Below, one piece after another: positions 10,553-22,740 of a stretch of DNA of 64,000 bases. The stretch is taken from contig JAKCPI010009267.1 of the NCBI GenBank assembly GCA_023213315.1, forward strand, positions 1 to 64,000, written 5' to 3'. Origin of the DNA: Euborellia annulipes (taxonomy: Eukaryota > Arthropoda > Insecta > Dermaptera > Anisolabididae). The position numbers and the translations under genes were made by a program. The notes beneath the pieces are model-generated. The model had not been told where the DNA came from and made no database searches. It was given only the letters and a program-made list of their open reading frames with translations. Position 1 is the stretch's first letter, and every line of letters starts with the position of its first letter.

Positions 10553-10870
10553 TTGAAAAGAGGATCATTTCATCAAAATAAAGATAGAAAAAAAAAAGCA
10601 GGAGATTGTGAGTACAGGGTGTCTATCATCACTCTAAATGAGGAAAATGTCTCACGCGCGTGCCGATATGGGATGATGATGATGATGGTCCATGGTCCAG
10701 TATCAAAGACGTGCAGCTCCCAACTCATTCTCCTCTTTCTCTTCTCGTAATTAATCCGCCTTTTTGCAGAAGGAAAAACTTTTGCCATTGGCTAAATTAA
10801 TCGAAGCTCCAGGCGATGTCGCCTAGATACTTCTAGATTACTCTCCCACGGGATCGACTTTTTTCCCAAC
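10553..10870. other. Single-copy island
   Basis: A GC-richer stretch with (GAT)n, CCATGGTCCA, CGTAATTAATCCG and GGCGATGTCGCC. Two overlapping open frames (65 and 71 aa, opposite strands) have no recognisable motif. Possibly regulatory. Confidence 0.2.
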
Positions 10871-11135
10871 TAATTATTTAATTAAACATTCGCTCATATT
10901 TTAATCATACATATAAAAAAAAAATTTTCTTATTATAAAACTTTTTTTTTTTTTACAAGTGTATTAAATTTTGCATTTTTAAATAGCAATGTCCCAAAAG
11001 TCCTTTTGGGGTATTAAACTTTGATAAGTTAAAATATATAAAATGGTATAAAGTTACAAGAAAGTAAAAAAATGGAGGGTTATTTCTGAAGACTAACAAA
11101 ATCTTATATTATTAATTCTAAGTCAATTATATCAT

Positions 11136-11180
11136 GTTGACGTTTCGGTCCCGGTCGGGACCATCTTCACCTATCCCGAT
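11136..11180 (-). ncRNA. Degenerate hammerhead-like motif
   Basis: On the minus strand: GTGAAGA, then T, then helix II GGTCCC/GGGACC with a GACC loop, then GAAAC-GTC. The CUGANGA box has G for C at its first position. The adjacent text (CTATAAGCTCTACGTATC) also follows the better copy at 39.8 kb, so they are the same element family. Confidence 0.35.
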
Positions 11181-11666
11181 TGAACTACCAGCAGCTATAA
11201 GCTCTACGTATCAATTATATCACCTTTTCCAAATATGATTCAACCTTTTACCAAACAAATTAAACTTTTTCTAAAGCAAATTGAACATTTTTCAAGTCAT
11301 AGAAATTAGGATTAAAATTTCTATTTTGGGATTTCTTGACCCTAAAAACATGGTAAATTTGAAACTTAAAGAAAGCCTTTAATAGAATAGTATGTCTACG
11401 ATTGACCTAAAATAATTCAACCCTCTATCCTCATCCTTCCAAGGGCCAATTATTATTAAATTTTTAATAACTTGACCCAAACTCAAAATCTTAAAAATTT
11501 TAATTTAAAGCCAAGTTATTTAAAATTCAAATATTGGGGTTCCAAGTTATTGTCATTTCTATTCTATTATTTTTCAAAAATTTTTTTTTTTAACTTTTAG
11601 GAATTAAGTTAGTCAAAATTCAAAAACGACCAAAGTTGATTTCGTCATATTCAATTCTCAAAATTT

Positions 11667-11907
11667 CCCCCGGGCTTGGTGTAGTTGGTAGCCTGCCTAC
11701 CTTCTATATCGAACTTCGCGGGTTCGGACCCCAGACAGTCCGATGATTTTATTTAAGCCATTTGGATACCAATTGGCTTAAATAGAAATGCCTGGACCTC
11801 CAATAGATATTATCATATATAACGGTTATCGTAAAGTCTTATATGGCCTGAGATGCCGAAAAGACTGTGTGAGTGTGAGTGTGAACGAGAAAAAAGTGTG
11901 AATCTTC
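11667..11907 (+). mobile_element. tRNA-derived SINE family S1
   Basis: The best-preserved head: A box GGCTTGGTGTAGTTGGTAGC and B box GCGGGTTCGGACCCCAG, 35-40 bp apart as in a tRNA. Then come the conserved GTCCGATGATTTTATTTAAG block, the ACGGTTATCGTAAAGTC block, GCCGAAAAGACTGTG and the GTGTGAGTG trailer. Transcription would use the internal pol III boxes. Confidence 0.88.
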
Positions 11908-12369
11908 ATGGCACAATTAAAAATTGGTATCTAATTTAATTGAAGAGTTTTCAATTGAATATCACACTCAATCGGTTAAAGCAAACAATCTTTTTTTTAA
12001 TTTTTGCTCTCTAAATAAAAATATAATCTAATTTAATAACATCAACCATAACTTCATAACCAATTCTGTTTGAATATTGTTCAAATTCCCTTCAATATTA
12101 ATGTTCCTTTGCAATTCCAAATCTAGGCATCCAATAATAATAACACCTTACTATCCGAAATATACCCTCTGAGACTCTGAATATTAATAATATAAACTAT
12201 CTTCTAAAGATAGAATTAAATAAGGGAAGCTATGGATTCTAACTATAGAGTTGTACATCCCATGGAACATCTTTAAAAAATAAAAAAATACAAATAGGGT
12301 GCCAAGAAGAAAGAAAAATTACTTACTCTTTATTTCTTGTGGATGTTTCAACTTTTTGATATCTTGAAA

Positions 12370-12618
12370 CACTCACACTTTTTCTCATTCACACTCGCAC
12401 TCACACACACATACACACAGTCTTTTCGGCAACTTAGGCCATTTAAGACTTTTACGATAAACGTTATTTAATAATATATACAGTATTTATGTGAGGTCCA
12501 GGCATTCTTATTTAAGCCATTTGGTATCCAAATGGCTTAAATAAAATCATCGGACTGCCTGGGGTCCGAACCCGCGACTTTTGGTATACGAGGTTAGCAC
12601 GCTCCCAAGCACGTGGGC
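12370..12618 (-). mobile_element. tRNA-derived SINE family S1, minus strand
   Basis: Complete trailer, core and B box on the minus strand; the head near 12590-12615 is degenerate. Exact 11-bp TSD ATATCTTGAAA at 12359-12369 and 12619-12629. Confidence 0.9.
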
Positions 12619-12668
12619 ATATCTTGAAATAAACACAAAATCTATTATGATTTTTCTTATTTAAATAT

Positions 12669-12977
12669 TAGGAACCGACCGAATATTCGGTTTCGGTTAC
12701 GGTTTCGACCAAAAATCATAGTTTCGGCCAAAAAGTAGAGGAAACTTTCGGCCGGCCGAAACCAGAGTCTGAAAAAATGGGATGAGACTCGCTTGCAAAA
12801 AAAAAAGTCAAATTATTTTCACGGGAGGGAAAAAAATTCAAAAAAAAAAAAAGGTAAAAATGAAAAAAAATTTTTATAGGAAATACAAGTTTCGGTTTCG
12901 ATTACGGTTTCGGCCGAAACTAAGTTTGAGGCCGAATATTCGGTTTCGGCTGAAAATCTTGTTTCGGTCGGACCCTA
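12669..12977 (+). mobile_element. hAT-type MITE (TAGGAACCGACC family)
   Basis: Starts TAGGAACCGACCGAATATTC and ends TTTCGGTCGGACCCTA. Imperfect terminal inverted repeats, exact 8-bp TSD TTAAATAT at 12661-12668 and 12978-12985. The interior is made of TTTCGGTTTCGG/CCGAAAC units and has no transposase. Sister of 5027-5377, better preserved. Confidence 0.85.
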
Positions 12978-13382
12978 TTAAATATATAGGTTAGAGAGAG
13001 TAAAAATATTACAAAGGTGATATTTTATATCAGTAAATTTTATTTAAAAAGAAAACAGGATAAATGAAATTCACACCCGACCGTGGCGAGTTTTACAAAA
13101 ACTATTCATTTAAATAATTGAAATTTAATCAGGGAGCACACAAGCGACGTTTTAATATTCACTATTTGCGTGTGTTGCAGCGGCCGACTATACTTTTTAA
13201 TAAATAAATACAGACAGAGAGAGCTCTTTCTCTCTGCTTGTTTTCTCCCATCTATTTCAATGACTTAATTATTGAAGGGTATCACAACATATCACAAGTT
13301 ATTTAAGAGATAGGCTAATAACACTTGCTCATATACTAGAATGAATCGAGCCTCATCGCAAAAATAATGGAATAGATTTAAT

Positions 13383-13979
13383 ATTACCTATATATCGGGA
13401 TTTTGATGGATATACACGTTTTTGAGGTCCCCTGAATCAAAAAATGTGGTTTTCGCGACATTGTCTGTGTGTGTGTGTGTCTGAGTTCACTTTTAAGCAT
13501 GAAGGAAATGAGCTTTGAGGCTGAAATTTTATATATAAGTTACACAGCCTCCGGGACAGTGAAAATAAGCTTTTAATTAAAATCGGCCAAAAAGTACTTG
13601 TACTTTACTGATGTACTTTTTCAGTTTTTTTTCGATTTTCATAAAATTCGCTCTAGCGATTTTGATTAAAATTCAAAAATAAATTAATTTTTAGAAGTTC
13701 TTTCAAATGTATATTTTCATTTTGCCCTCAAAATTGTTTGAAGCACACTTTCTCTACACTTGTGCTTCATAGGAAAGATAAGAGAAATTGTTGCCATGGT
13801 AACAAAAGATAAATATTTTCCCATGTCTATACATTTGACATCTTGAATTCTAAAATATCTGTGGAAACTAAATATATTTCTACTCAAAAAAATATGGTGT
13901 GACAAGCACAGAACACAACTTTCGATTACCAAAGGTAAGAGAAAGCTGTGTGATGTGCGACCAGTCACACCAGATTTTT
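13383..13979 (+). mobile_element. Family H element, 5' end shortened
   Basis: The body runs from GGGATTTTGATGGATATACA to GGTTGCCATGGTAACA and ends in the palindrome ...GACCAGTCACACCAGATTTTTA. The 5' hairpin is mostly lost. The 83-aa minus-strand frame over its end arises from the palindrome and is not a gene. Confidence 0.88.
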
Positions 13980-14179
13980 AATTAATTAAATGAGTCAAAA
14001 GTTTATATGTAGAATATTTATTTTGTTCTTTATTTGCTTATTTAAGGTCTTTTTGGTCCTTTTTCGAGTATAGAAAAATTTTTATCGCCATGGACGGAAA
14101 GTGATCCCCCGATATTTTTCACAAATATCGGGTAGGAGGGGTGTAATTACCCCTCCCCTCTTGTATCCACCCTTGGCAT

Positions 14180-14203
14180 CTAGTCACACCAGATTTTTAT
14201 TTT
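14180..14203 (+). mobile_element. Terminal scrap of family H
   Basis: TAGTCACACCAGATTTTTA alone, about 200 bp after a full H end. Between them lies a C/G-rich single-copy strip with a GATATTT..CACAAATATC hairpin. Confidence 0.45.
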
Positions 14204-14424
14204 TCATAATAAAATCTTAATATCAATTCCTTTATTTTTCTATTTGTAACTTTTACAAGTCATTAGCCATTTTCCCTCATTAAAAAAAAAAAAAAATAAT
14301 AATAATATTTTGACTTCTTAATAAAAAAAAAAAAAAAACAGAAAACTTTTAGTTCATTATAGATTTATGGGTTTTAAACAAAAAAAAAAAAAATGAAATA
14401 ATAATTTGAAAAGAAAAAGTTCTC

Positions 14425-14850
14425 CCAAGCGAACGAATCTCTTTAAAGGGCCGCGAACATATTTCAATAGTGGCCGTGTTTTTGTCGCCATTCGCTAATC
14501 CCGCCGAGGCGCTACCTCGGCTCTTAATCCCCCCTTCCTATATAACTCTTAGCGTGCACGCTTATTGTTTCTGTATATCTAGGAAAATAAAATAAAAAAA
14601 AAGCATAAAATATGGCAGATCTCATTGGGGCTTTTGTCCGTTCAGCAGAGGATGGCCGCCCTATGCATATAAGTAGCATCGCCGCCAGGCAATTAACGAC
14701 CAGGGCGTCCCGTTTTTAAGAAATATATATCCACCTGGCTAATACCGCATTGTTTTACCTGCAATGTCCGTCGCACAAATCACACCTGAATAAAACCCAG
14801 AAGCGTAAAAAGAAAGCGTCCCAGGGATTAACGCTCAAGACAAACGCAAT
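14425..14850. other. GC-rich single-copy island with small ORF
   Basis: The clearest unique island: GGGCCGCGAACATATTTC, TTGTCGCCATTCGCTAATCC, a TATA-like CCTATATAACTCTTAGC near 14540, and GGCAATTAACGACC. An ATG at 14612 (A at -3, G at +4) opens 35 residues (MADLIGAFVRSAED..) to TAA at 14717-14719. I cannot tell whether it is a promoter, an enhancer or an exon; single-copy status, GC content and homeodomain-like cores favour a regulatory element. Confidence 0.25.
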
Positions 14851-15289
14851 AATGAACTGGTGGTGTTCTAAATCAACATGCTTTTTATTCATTCATTTCC
14901 TTACACGACACACAAATACACTCAAATACTGTGAAGTTTTATTTAATAAATTTTGTTCTTGACAATATATTATTTTAAAATTTCAAAACGATTCTAAATT
15001 ACAAGAAGATTAATTTATAAATTTATTTTTTTATCCCTTATCTCACGTTTTCGTTTTATCTACTTATTACAACAGTACTAATATTTATTATGGAAGTCCG
15101 TTTTTGAGTCACCTAATTTCGAGCGATGCGAACTTAAAGTTTTAAATTTCCCACTCCTACTCCGCTCACCTCTGACTCTTGCCAATCAGCGAGAGTGATA
15201 AACACATTAAATACACCAGAAGTAAATGGCTAGAGCTTTATATATAGTAATGATAGTTATTTTGTCCAGTTTTTGAGGGATACTAAATA

Positions 15290-16173
15290 AAAAAAAATCT
15301 GGTGTGAATGGTCGCACAGCACACAACTTTCTCTTACCTCTCGGTAATCGAAAGTTGTGCTCTCCTCTTGTCACACCAGATTTTTTGTGTCGACATATAT
15401 CTAGTTTCCGCCGATATATTAGAATTCAAGATGTAAAATTTATTTCTTTTTTTTATAAACACTCACACTTTTTACTCATTCACACAGTTTTTTCGGCAAC
15501 TTAGGTTATTTAAGACTTTGACGATAACCGTTGTATTAATAATTATATATATTGGGGGCCCAGGCATACTTATTTAAGCCATTTGGTATCCAAATGGCTT
15601 AAATAAAATCATCGGACTGCCTGGGGTCAGAACTCGCGACGTTCGATATAGAAGGTAGGCACGCTACCAACTGTAAAATTTATAAACATAGGAGAAAATT
15701 TATATTTTGTTACCATAGCAACCATTTCTCCTATCCCTCCTATGAAGTACAAGAGTAAAGATGTCTTCATAAGATTTCAATGGCAAAATGAGAATATTCA
15801 TTTCAAAGAGCATCAAAAAAATAATTGATTTATGAATTTTAATCAAAATCGTTGGAGCGAACTTTGAGAAAATCGAAAAAAATTGAAAAAGTGCATCAAT
15901 AAAGTACTACTCTATGGCGGATTTTGTTCAAAACTTCGTTTCACGCCCCCAGGGAGGGGGTACCTAACTTAAATATAAAATTTCAGCCTCCTAATTCTTT
16001 TTGTTCTTGAGATAATTGGATCATACAGACAGATCATGTTGCGGAAACCACTTCTGAACTCAGGATATCTTAAAACGTATATTTCCACCAAAATATCCTC
16101 ATCGAATTTTCGGCATAAAACTAATAATTTCTCTCTCTATATATATTATATATATATAGGTAAGAGAAAGTAA
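15290..16173 (-). mobile_element. Family H element, minus strand, interrupted by SINE
   Basis: Starts with the palindrome (AATCTGGTGTGAATGGTCGC), runs through the reversed body and ends CTATATATATTATATATATA GGTAAGAGAAAGTAAA. Contains S1 at 15444-15671. The stretch at 15960 (GAGGGGGTACCTAAC) and the ACAGACAGATCATG remnant mark the usual poly-C and GT positions. Confidence 0.88.
15444..15671 (-). mobile_element. tRNA-derived SINE family S1, minus strand
   Basis: Exact 12-bp TSD TGTAAAATTTAT at 15432-15443 and 15672-15683, lying in the H body. The head is truncated after GGTAGGCACGCTACCAAC. Confidence 0.9.
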
Positions 16174-16960
16174 ATTTAATTTAAAAGTTTAAGCTTTTCC
16201 TGGTTCTTTGGAGATTTATTAATTGTATAGAAAAATTTCATTTTTTTTTTTTAAATAAATCAACAGTGATAGAGAGGAGTTTATCATGACAAGATCTCTT
16301 AGCCACTGATGATTGCCAGTCAAGTTTAAACATTAACGCTAATTTCACATTCTAAGGAACAATCTAGACTTTAACGCTAGTTTAGAATTAGTTTGCCACA
16401 GTTCCTTCCGGTAGCTTGAAATGACGCTATTAAATTGCAATCTAAAAACAAATGATGATGATTTCTCACTCTATCTCTTCCAGATTGTCTCTCTCTTTTG
16501 AATATTATTGTTTAATCACACAATCATCTCTGTGACAGTTCTATTCTTTTCACTTCATCGATTCGTCATTAGTTGCTTATCTAACTATCAAAATTCGAGT
16601 TCGGCTAATTTTGTTACTAAGAGATGCTCCATTTAGGAAACTAAAAGCGAGCTATCAACTATTTTATTTATTCTTGGCTTTGGCAGCCTAATCGCTTTGT
16701 ACAACTTATCTTTCTTTCTCTTAATATTATTTCACATGTTCCAATTATAAAATCTAATATTCACCCTTTGTGTAGAGAACACTAGGCTATACTATACTAA
16801 GTAGGCCTATATTTAGCTTCTTTGCTAGTATGATCTATTCTATTCAATATAGGCTACACACGTAACTGCAAACTTGACAAGCATGCATGTGCAATCATTT
16901 TGTACAAGCATACTGTTGCGTCTGTAGGAGAATATTGCGCAAGAATTTTTAATTGTGCCA

Positions 16961-17187
16961 AAAACACACTTTTTCTCATTCACACTCACACTCACAGACA
17001 CAGTATTTTCCACAACTAAGACTTTATACGATAACCGTTATTTTTATAATATATATATTTGGGGTCCAGGCATTCTTATTTAAATAAGCCATTTTAATAA
17101 ATAAAATTATAGGACTGCCTGGGATCCGAACCCACGACCCTTGGTATAGAATGCAGGCGCGCTACCAACTACACCAAGCCCGAGGGC
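16961..17187 (-). mobile_element. tRNA-derived SINE family S1, minus strand, diverged
   Basis: Trailer AACACACTTTTTCTCATTC, core with a small duplication (TATTTAAATAAGCC), and an intact reversed tRNA-like head ACCAACTACACCAAGCCCGA. No clean TSD, so probably older. Confidence 0.8.
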
Positions 17188-17193
17188 GATTTA

Positions 17194-20100
17194 AAACTTT
17201 TGAAGGACCTCCTCAAATTTAACGCGTACCCTATGATTTAAATAATAATAAACTAAACTCTCGTAAATTATATGAGAATAAAAATTAACAAATTAATTTA
17301 TTATCATAATTAACGTAAATTTAAAATTCAAGTGGATACAATTTATTTGATGTTTAAAAAAAAAAAAGGAAGAATAAGAAGAAAAAGAGAGAGAATAAAT
17401 GTAAATGAAAAGCAAAAAGGGCTGAAGGAATAAAATTCGTCGGTTGGCAGAAAAGAGAGAGAGAGAGAGGATTTTTGGCGCGAGTAGTTAGCGAAATTAT
17501 TTACTTGTCGTGAGGCAAAAGGGGCAGCCCTTTCGGACAAAGCCTGGGGTGTGTGTATGGGTGGGTGGTCCATAAATATATGATGTCGCCTTTAATATCA
17601 CGTGTGCCAGCTGAGCTAAATTGTTATGAATGGGCTAAGAGTTGTGCATACAACCTTCGGGGGGGGGGCCATTAAGGGCTGCTGTTTGCAGGCCACCTCT
17701 GGATTTATTTATTCTATCGGCGGCCCCTAGCCTCTCCCCACCCCGCCTCTCCCTGCAAAGTATTTAAATGTATAATGAATTGTGAATAATTTAATCGCCT
17801 GCTATTTTCATTGAATAATAATTTTGAATACATTTTAATATTGATGCGATATATCACTCGCCCGTTCATTTTTATTGTCAATTTCGGTGGCGGTAATCAT
17901 TTGAATACATTTAATTCGCTGATTTATTAATATAGTTATTTTTTTTTATCCCCCCTCTAGCCTCACCTCATCCCCGCAATAACGCGAACGAAATGCGACA
18001 AAAATAATTGCGATATTAAAAAATATAAAAACGCGGAGTTAATTGCAAGCCGATAACTAAATTATAAAAATGGATATTCATTTCGGTTCTAAACATTTTT
18101 TTTTTGAAAACTGCCCTCTAAGGGCCCCGATTATATAGTCTTTAATTAATTTAGACTAAACAGCTCGTTTCGGATTTCGTTTCTCTCTCTAATAATATCT
18201 GTTAACAATAAATTAAAATTAATGGCTTAAAGAAAATTAATAAAATTAGAAATAATCGCTATGATTTTTTTTTTTTGTTTTTGTTGCCGCTTAACATCAT
18301 AACGGGAATGAATACATATTTACCATTCTTATAATTATTTTTTTTTTTTGTATTGCCTTTATTTTTATAACCCTTTCAAGAATCTAAAACAGGTCGATAT
18401 ACCGATATAGGCAACGTAGTCGTAAAAACTTTCCGCTCTTGTTCATATTTTTTTTTTTTTTTTTTTTTTTGTGGGTAAATTTCCTTCCTATAATCAGGTT
18501 GTTATGAAATTTAAACTGACTTTCAAAAGATTTGCTCTAAAGGATGCTGCGAAATTAGTTATTTTTAATAAAAATTGGAAGGCCATCTTTAGTGCTCTCT
18601 TTAAACCGATACACTCCTCCAATTTAATATCTTAAGATTCGCGTCTCGAGGTGCTGATTTTGAAAGGTTCCAGTGGCCACAATTTTGAAGCTAATTGACC
18701 TCAAATTCTTTTAAAATTAAAGCTATTTAAAATATCTACAACTTATAGAGAACCTTATTTTTATTTTCAAGAAAAAAAAAAATTTAGATTAACCACATTA
18801 AATAAAAGATATTTTTTAAAAATCGGCCTATATCTTATAGATAATTAATTTAGTAATCATTGTGTTAGAGAATATGATTAATTTGCTGGAACCTTTCTAA
18901 TGAAATGGACTAAAATGCTTGTTTCCCCCATGGGCAGGACTAACGCGATCTCTTGCTGCTTAGAGTAACCAGCTTCTGAATCAGCTAATAACGGTTTTTC
19001 GAGACTCGCAACTTAAGGCGGCTACACACATAGGCCTAACTGCAAACTTGACAATCATGCATGTGCAATCTTTTTGTACCAGCTTGCATAAATTCCCTTC
19101 GGCACCACATGGCACAAGCATGCTTGTACAAGAAAAAGCTTATGCCAAAAATTAACCTAAAAATCTCAAACGCAGAAGGTTATTTATTCGAAGATAACAA
19201 GAAATATTAACTTGCTTTAGTGAGCGACACAATAAATATTAATATTTAAATTGAAATTTTAAATGAATTAATATATATTAAATAAATATCAAATGTCCAC
19301 AGTGGGCGGTAAAAAGAACCTTCTAATATATTTTAAGAATCACTATTTTCTCAGCACCCTCTGGACCAAATGTTTTGAAACTCAGCAGTAATAATTAAGA
19401 TTTTGTCACCATAGCGGATCTTCATTTATTTTATCATAGCTATTTGTCAAATATTTTTCTTTTAATATCTTAATAATTATTTTAAAGACTTTTTTCTTTT
19501 AAATTTATTTGATCTCTTTCCATTTATTCTTTTTTTTTCCCCACCTCTCTTCATTTTTAGATACAATATTTTCAGATTTTAAAATCTCCCCTTCATCTTC
19601 AAATAAATATCTTTTTGAAATATAGTAATAATAATAAGTTAGACTTATAATGAAGAGAAGATGAAGAAAAGAAAAAAATCTTTTTCTTTAGCCAGCACAA
19701 AATGATACGATTCTACTTAAAATTTATATAAATAATATCAGGAAAATGAAAAAAAAGTCGTCTCTTGGAATCGTTAAAATATTAAAATGTATTTTTTAAG
19801 CTTTAAACCCGTAAAGACTAAGCTGAAAGAAGTGGAGGGGGTTGAATTTTTATTACCATTTCGACTGCAGAGGGCAGAAAATCTGAGCAAAAGGGCTGTC
19901 CTAAATTAACCCCCCCCCCCTCTTCCCACCCTCACACTGCTTGCTTTTATTTTGTCTCGTCATGTATAATTTAGATTAGCCACGCAAAAAAGTAGTCTAT
20001 TCCATTCCACTTTACGATCTTAATTGCTGGAATGGATCTTAGGTTGTTTTTCTCATTAAATTTACGCAAATGGATGGATAAGCCATTTTAAAAATATTAG

Positions 20101-20501
20101 TATTAAAATTAAATCTTAAGAAAGATAGACTTTAAATTGATTTCGAAAATATCTAACTTAGATGAATCCTTTGACATTATCATTAGCAAAAAATAATCAT
20201 TTACAAATAAGACTTGATGTTTATTATTGAATCGGTTTCTTAGAGCTGAAGTAGAACTTTTATGTTTAAGTCGTGTGGCTAGCTGTTTGTCTAACTGGTA
20301 GGCGCTAAAAGAGTCTCACAGGATATTCATGTGAAACATTTCATGTTAAATTTTATTAACCATCTTCATAATTTATTATTAATATTTATGCTAACAATTT
20401 AATTTTCGCCATGTCAAAAAGGCTCAATGATGTTTGAAAATTTTTCATTTAGATAGGCGGATAGTTAGGGAAATAATTTGAAAAATTTAATTTTTTTATT
20501 T
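17194..20501. other. Sequence with islands but no recognised gene
   Basis: A GC-richer island at about 17440-17760 contains GGCGCGAGTAGTTAGCG and a run of C/T-rich lines. A possible old DNA-element relic (GGCTACACACATA, TGCATGTGCAATC) at 19016-19150 shares text with 16850-16915. The rest is AT-rich. No frame over about 80 codons is convincing. Confidence 0.35.
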
Positions 20502-20790
20502 GTAATGTCAAAAATTCGATGTCAATATTTTTATGGATATACATTAGGGTGTCCCTTATTTTTCAAAGTATTTATTTTGAAACGCATAGGGTCTAGTTTT
20601 TTTCATTTGCCCCTAAAATACTCACAAATAAAATTTTAGCATATTTGGGGCACTGCAACCCGTGCCGACTAGCTCCGAAACATGGCCATACAAGCTGTGC
20701 GGATAGAGTTGCGGGCCCTCGCTCTATTTGTCAGTTGTACTCTGTTTGTTTGGTAATTCAGCAATTCTTTATTAAACATAAGGTAATATT

Positions 20791-20831
20791 TCCAAATGTT
20801 TCGGAGGCTTATTGGCTCCTTCTTCAGTGGA
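20791..20831 (-). ncRNA. Hammerhead-like motif inside hAT element
   Basis: Minus strand: CTGAAGA, one extra base, GGAG..CTCC helix II, GAAAC, with flanking TCCA/TGGA pairing. The cleavage triplet is ATT rather than GTC. Related by layout to the Penelope-type motifs elsewhere in the window. Confidence 0.35.
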
Positions 20832-21369
20832 TTTATAAAATAACGAAAAAGAGGGACATTCGTGAGAAGAGAGTGGTGAGTTAAAAAGAAAGTTTCAAAA
20901 ATAATTTTTTATATGCCTCATGATGTCTTGCTGTCGTCGCCGAAATATCGCTTTTAATGAAATATAGAAAGAACTAGCGACGGTAGGGTTGCCTTCGGCA
21001 AACCAACCTCCGCTAGGCCCTGACGGGCGGCGTCTCGGGATATGACTAATAGGGTGGAGCGAAATTTTTTTTTTTTCGAATTTTAAAACGGGCTACCCTG
21101 GAAAAGTTGTTCCATAATGTGACTTTACCCCCTATTTTTATTTCTTAATACGAGAATATCTTGAGGTGCCCCAAGAGACTCAAAGTTTAAAAAAAAAAAA
21201 TTATGATCTTCCACTATTAAATATAAATATTAGTGCCAAAATACTTAATTAGTGTTGATTTATAATTAATAAATAACTTGGAACCAATAACCGAGTGTTT
21301 TATTTTCATATTTTAATTTTCAAAATATTTCAACTAGAGCCTAAGGTAGAAACTTTATCCAAAATACAG

Positions 21370-22085
21370 GTTTAGGATCCGAATTTCAAAAAACCCTGAA
21401 AACCATTTCGAGATATGTATTTAATGAAACTTTTAGCGAAGAGAGCTAATTGATATCTCATCTCGTTTAAACGTAATTAAAGAAAGTCAAAAATTTAATT
21501 AAAAAATGCATTTTTTTCTAAAATGGCGATTTTAGGCCCTTAAGGTCCGAATTTCAAAAAACCCCTAAAGGGCTTTTGAGGTATTTATTTAAGAAAAAAT
21601 GTACCGAAAGAATTAATTTGATATCTCATCTCGTTTAAACGTAATTAAAGAAAGTCGAAAATTTAATTAAAAAATGCATTTTTTTTCCAAAGTGGCGATT
21701 TTTGGCCCTTAAGCCCCGAATTTCAAAAAACCCTGAAAACCATTTCGAGATATTTATTTAAAGAAACTTTTAGCGAAGAGAGCTAATTGATATCTCATCT
21801 CGTTTAAACGTAATTAAAGAAAGTCAAAAATTTAATTAAAAAATGCATTTTTTTCTAAAATGGCGATTTTAGGCCCTTAAGGTCCGAATTTCAAAAAACC
21901 CCTAAAGGGCTTTTAAGGTATTTATTTAAGAAAAAATGTACCGAAAGAATTAATTTGATATCTCATCTCGTTTAAACGTAATTAAAGAAAGTCGAAAATT
22001 TAATTAAAAAATACAATTTTTTCCAAAGTGGCGATTTCAGGCCCTTAAGGTCCGAATTTCAAAAACCCCTAAAGGGCTTTTGAGG
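21370..22085. repeat. Tandem array with two-unit higher-order structure (ABAB)
   Basis: TCTCATCTCGTTTAAACGTA recurs at 21456, 21624, 21793 and 21961, a spacing of 168-169 bp. Units alternate: A has CCTGAAAACCATTTCGAG and TTTTAGCGAAGAGAGC; B has CCCCTAAAGGGCTTTTGAGG and ATGTACCGAAAGAATT. The repeat period is therefore about 168 bp and the higher-order period about 337 bp. It lies inside the hAT element. Confidence 0.92.
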
Positions 22086-22320
22086 TGTTTTTTTTTTGTT
22101 TTTACTTAATTGTCTACCTAATATTTACTTAATTGCGATAATCTAGGTAGGGGAGAGAGGGGGAATGGCGCTCACTTAAGGAAAACATGGTGTATCTTTT
22201 AAATCATTTATTATAAATTCAAATTAAGATGGGTAATAAAGTCTTTAATTATCGAGTAATCAACAATTTAACACCAAAAGCATATATCTTTGACCTACTA
22301 GTAGTAGTGAACCAATATTA

Positions 22321-22406
22321 AAAAAACATGTTTGAGCGGCATTGCCCCTGGCTTTGGGTAATGCCGCTCAGGGCATGGGGTAATAACGCTCAAACATGTT
22401 TTTTTG
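22321..22406. repeat. Palindrome within pogo-like element
   Basis: Arms AAAAAACATGTTTGAGCG / CGCTCAAACATGTTTTTT continue inward through ATTGCCCC / GGGGTAAT. The central part repeats GGTAATGCCGCTCA. Possibly transposase-binding or a former minimal element. Confidence 0.75.
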
Positions 22407-22482
22407 AATATAACATGTAAGATACATTTTAATTAAAGAAATACTATTATTAGAGGCAACACAAATTAGAAATAGAAATATT

Positions 22483-22740
22483 TTATTTTTGGACACTTAA
22501 ATCACAGATATATCCATCTGGCGAATTCCACACTGAACACATAGCATGAGCCCACATTCCACAGATGGCGCAGCAATACCACAACTCGTTATTTTTTCCA
22601 ATTTCTTCGCAAATAATACTTTTGTTATAATTTTCATCATCCACATTCAATTCATCATCACTGTCATCGACACAAAGCTGCTCTTCATCTTCACAGTCTG
22701 AAAAACTTTCTAAGGGATAATGGCGCTCAGATGAGCGGTA
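22483..22740 (-). pseudogene. C-terminal remnant of pogo-like (DDE_1) transposase
   Basis: The minus-strand frame is open for 86 codons and ends TAA at 22483-22485. An acidic linker (SDCEDEEQLCVDDSDDELN) is followed by a cysteine/histidine cluster: ICEE, then LWYCCAICGMWAHAMC, then YICDLSVQK. The order C-x(n)-W-x-C-x2-C-G-x-W-A-H-x3-C-x(n)-I-C-D matches the zinc-binding tail I know from pogo/Tigger/Jerky-type transposases and their domesticated relatives. The DDE catalytic core and DNA-binding domain are absent and there is no ATG, so this cannot act alone. Its position between matching terminal repeats shows which transposase family mobilised the element. Confidence 0.6.

Noticed and set aside
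11667..11740. Functional tRNA gene
   Set aside because: The A and B boxes are good, but the head continues directly into the S1 SINE core and recurs in many truncated copies.
21370..22085. CRISPR-like array
   Set aside because: Units are contiguous 168-bp repeats without unique spacers, in a eukaryotic context.
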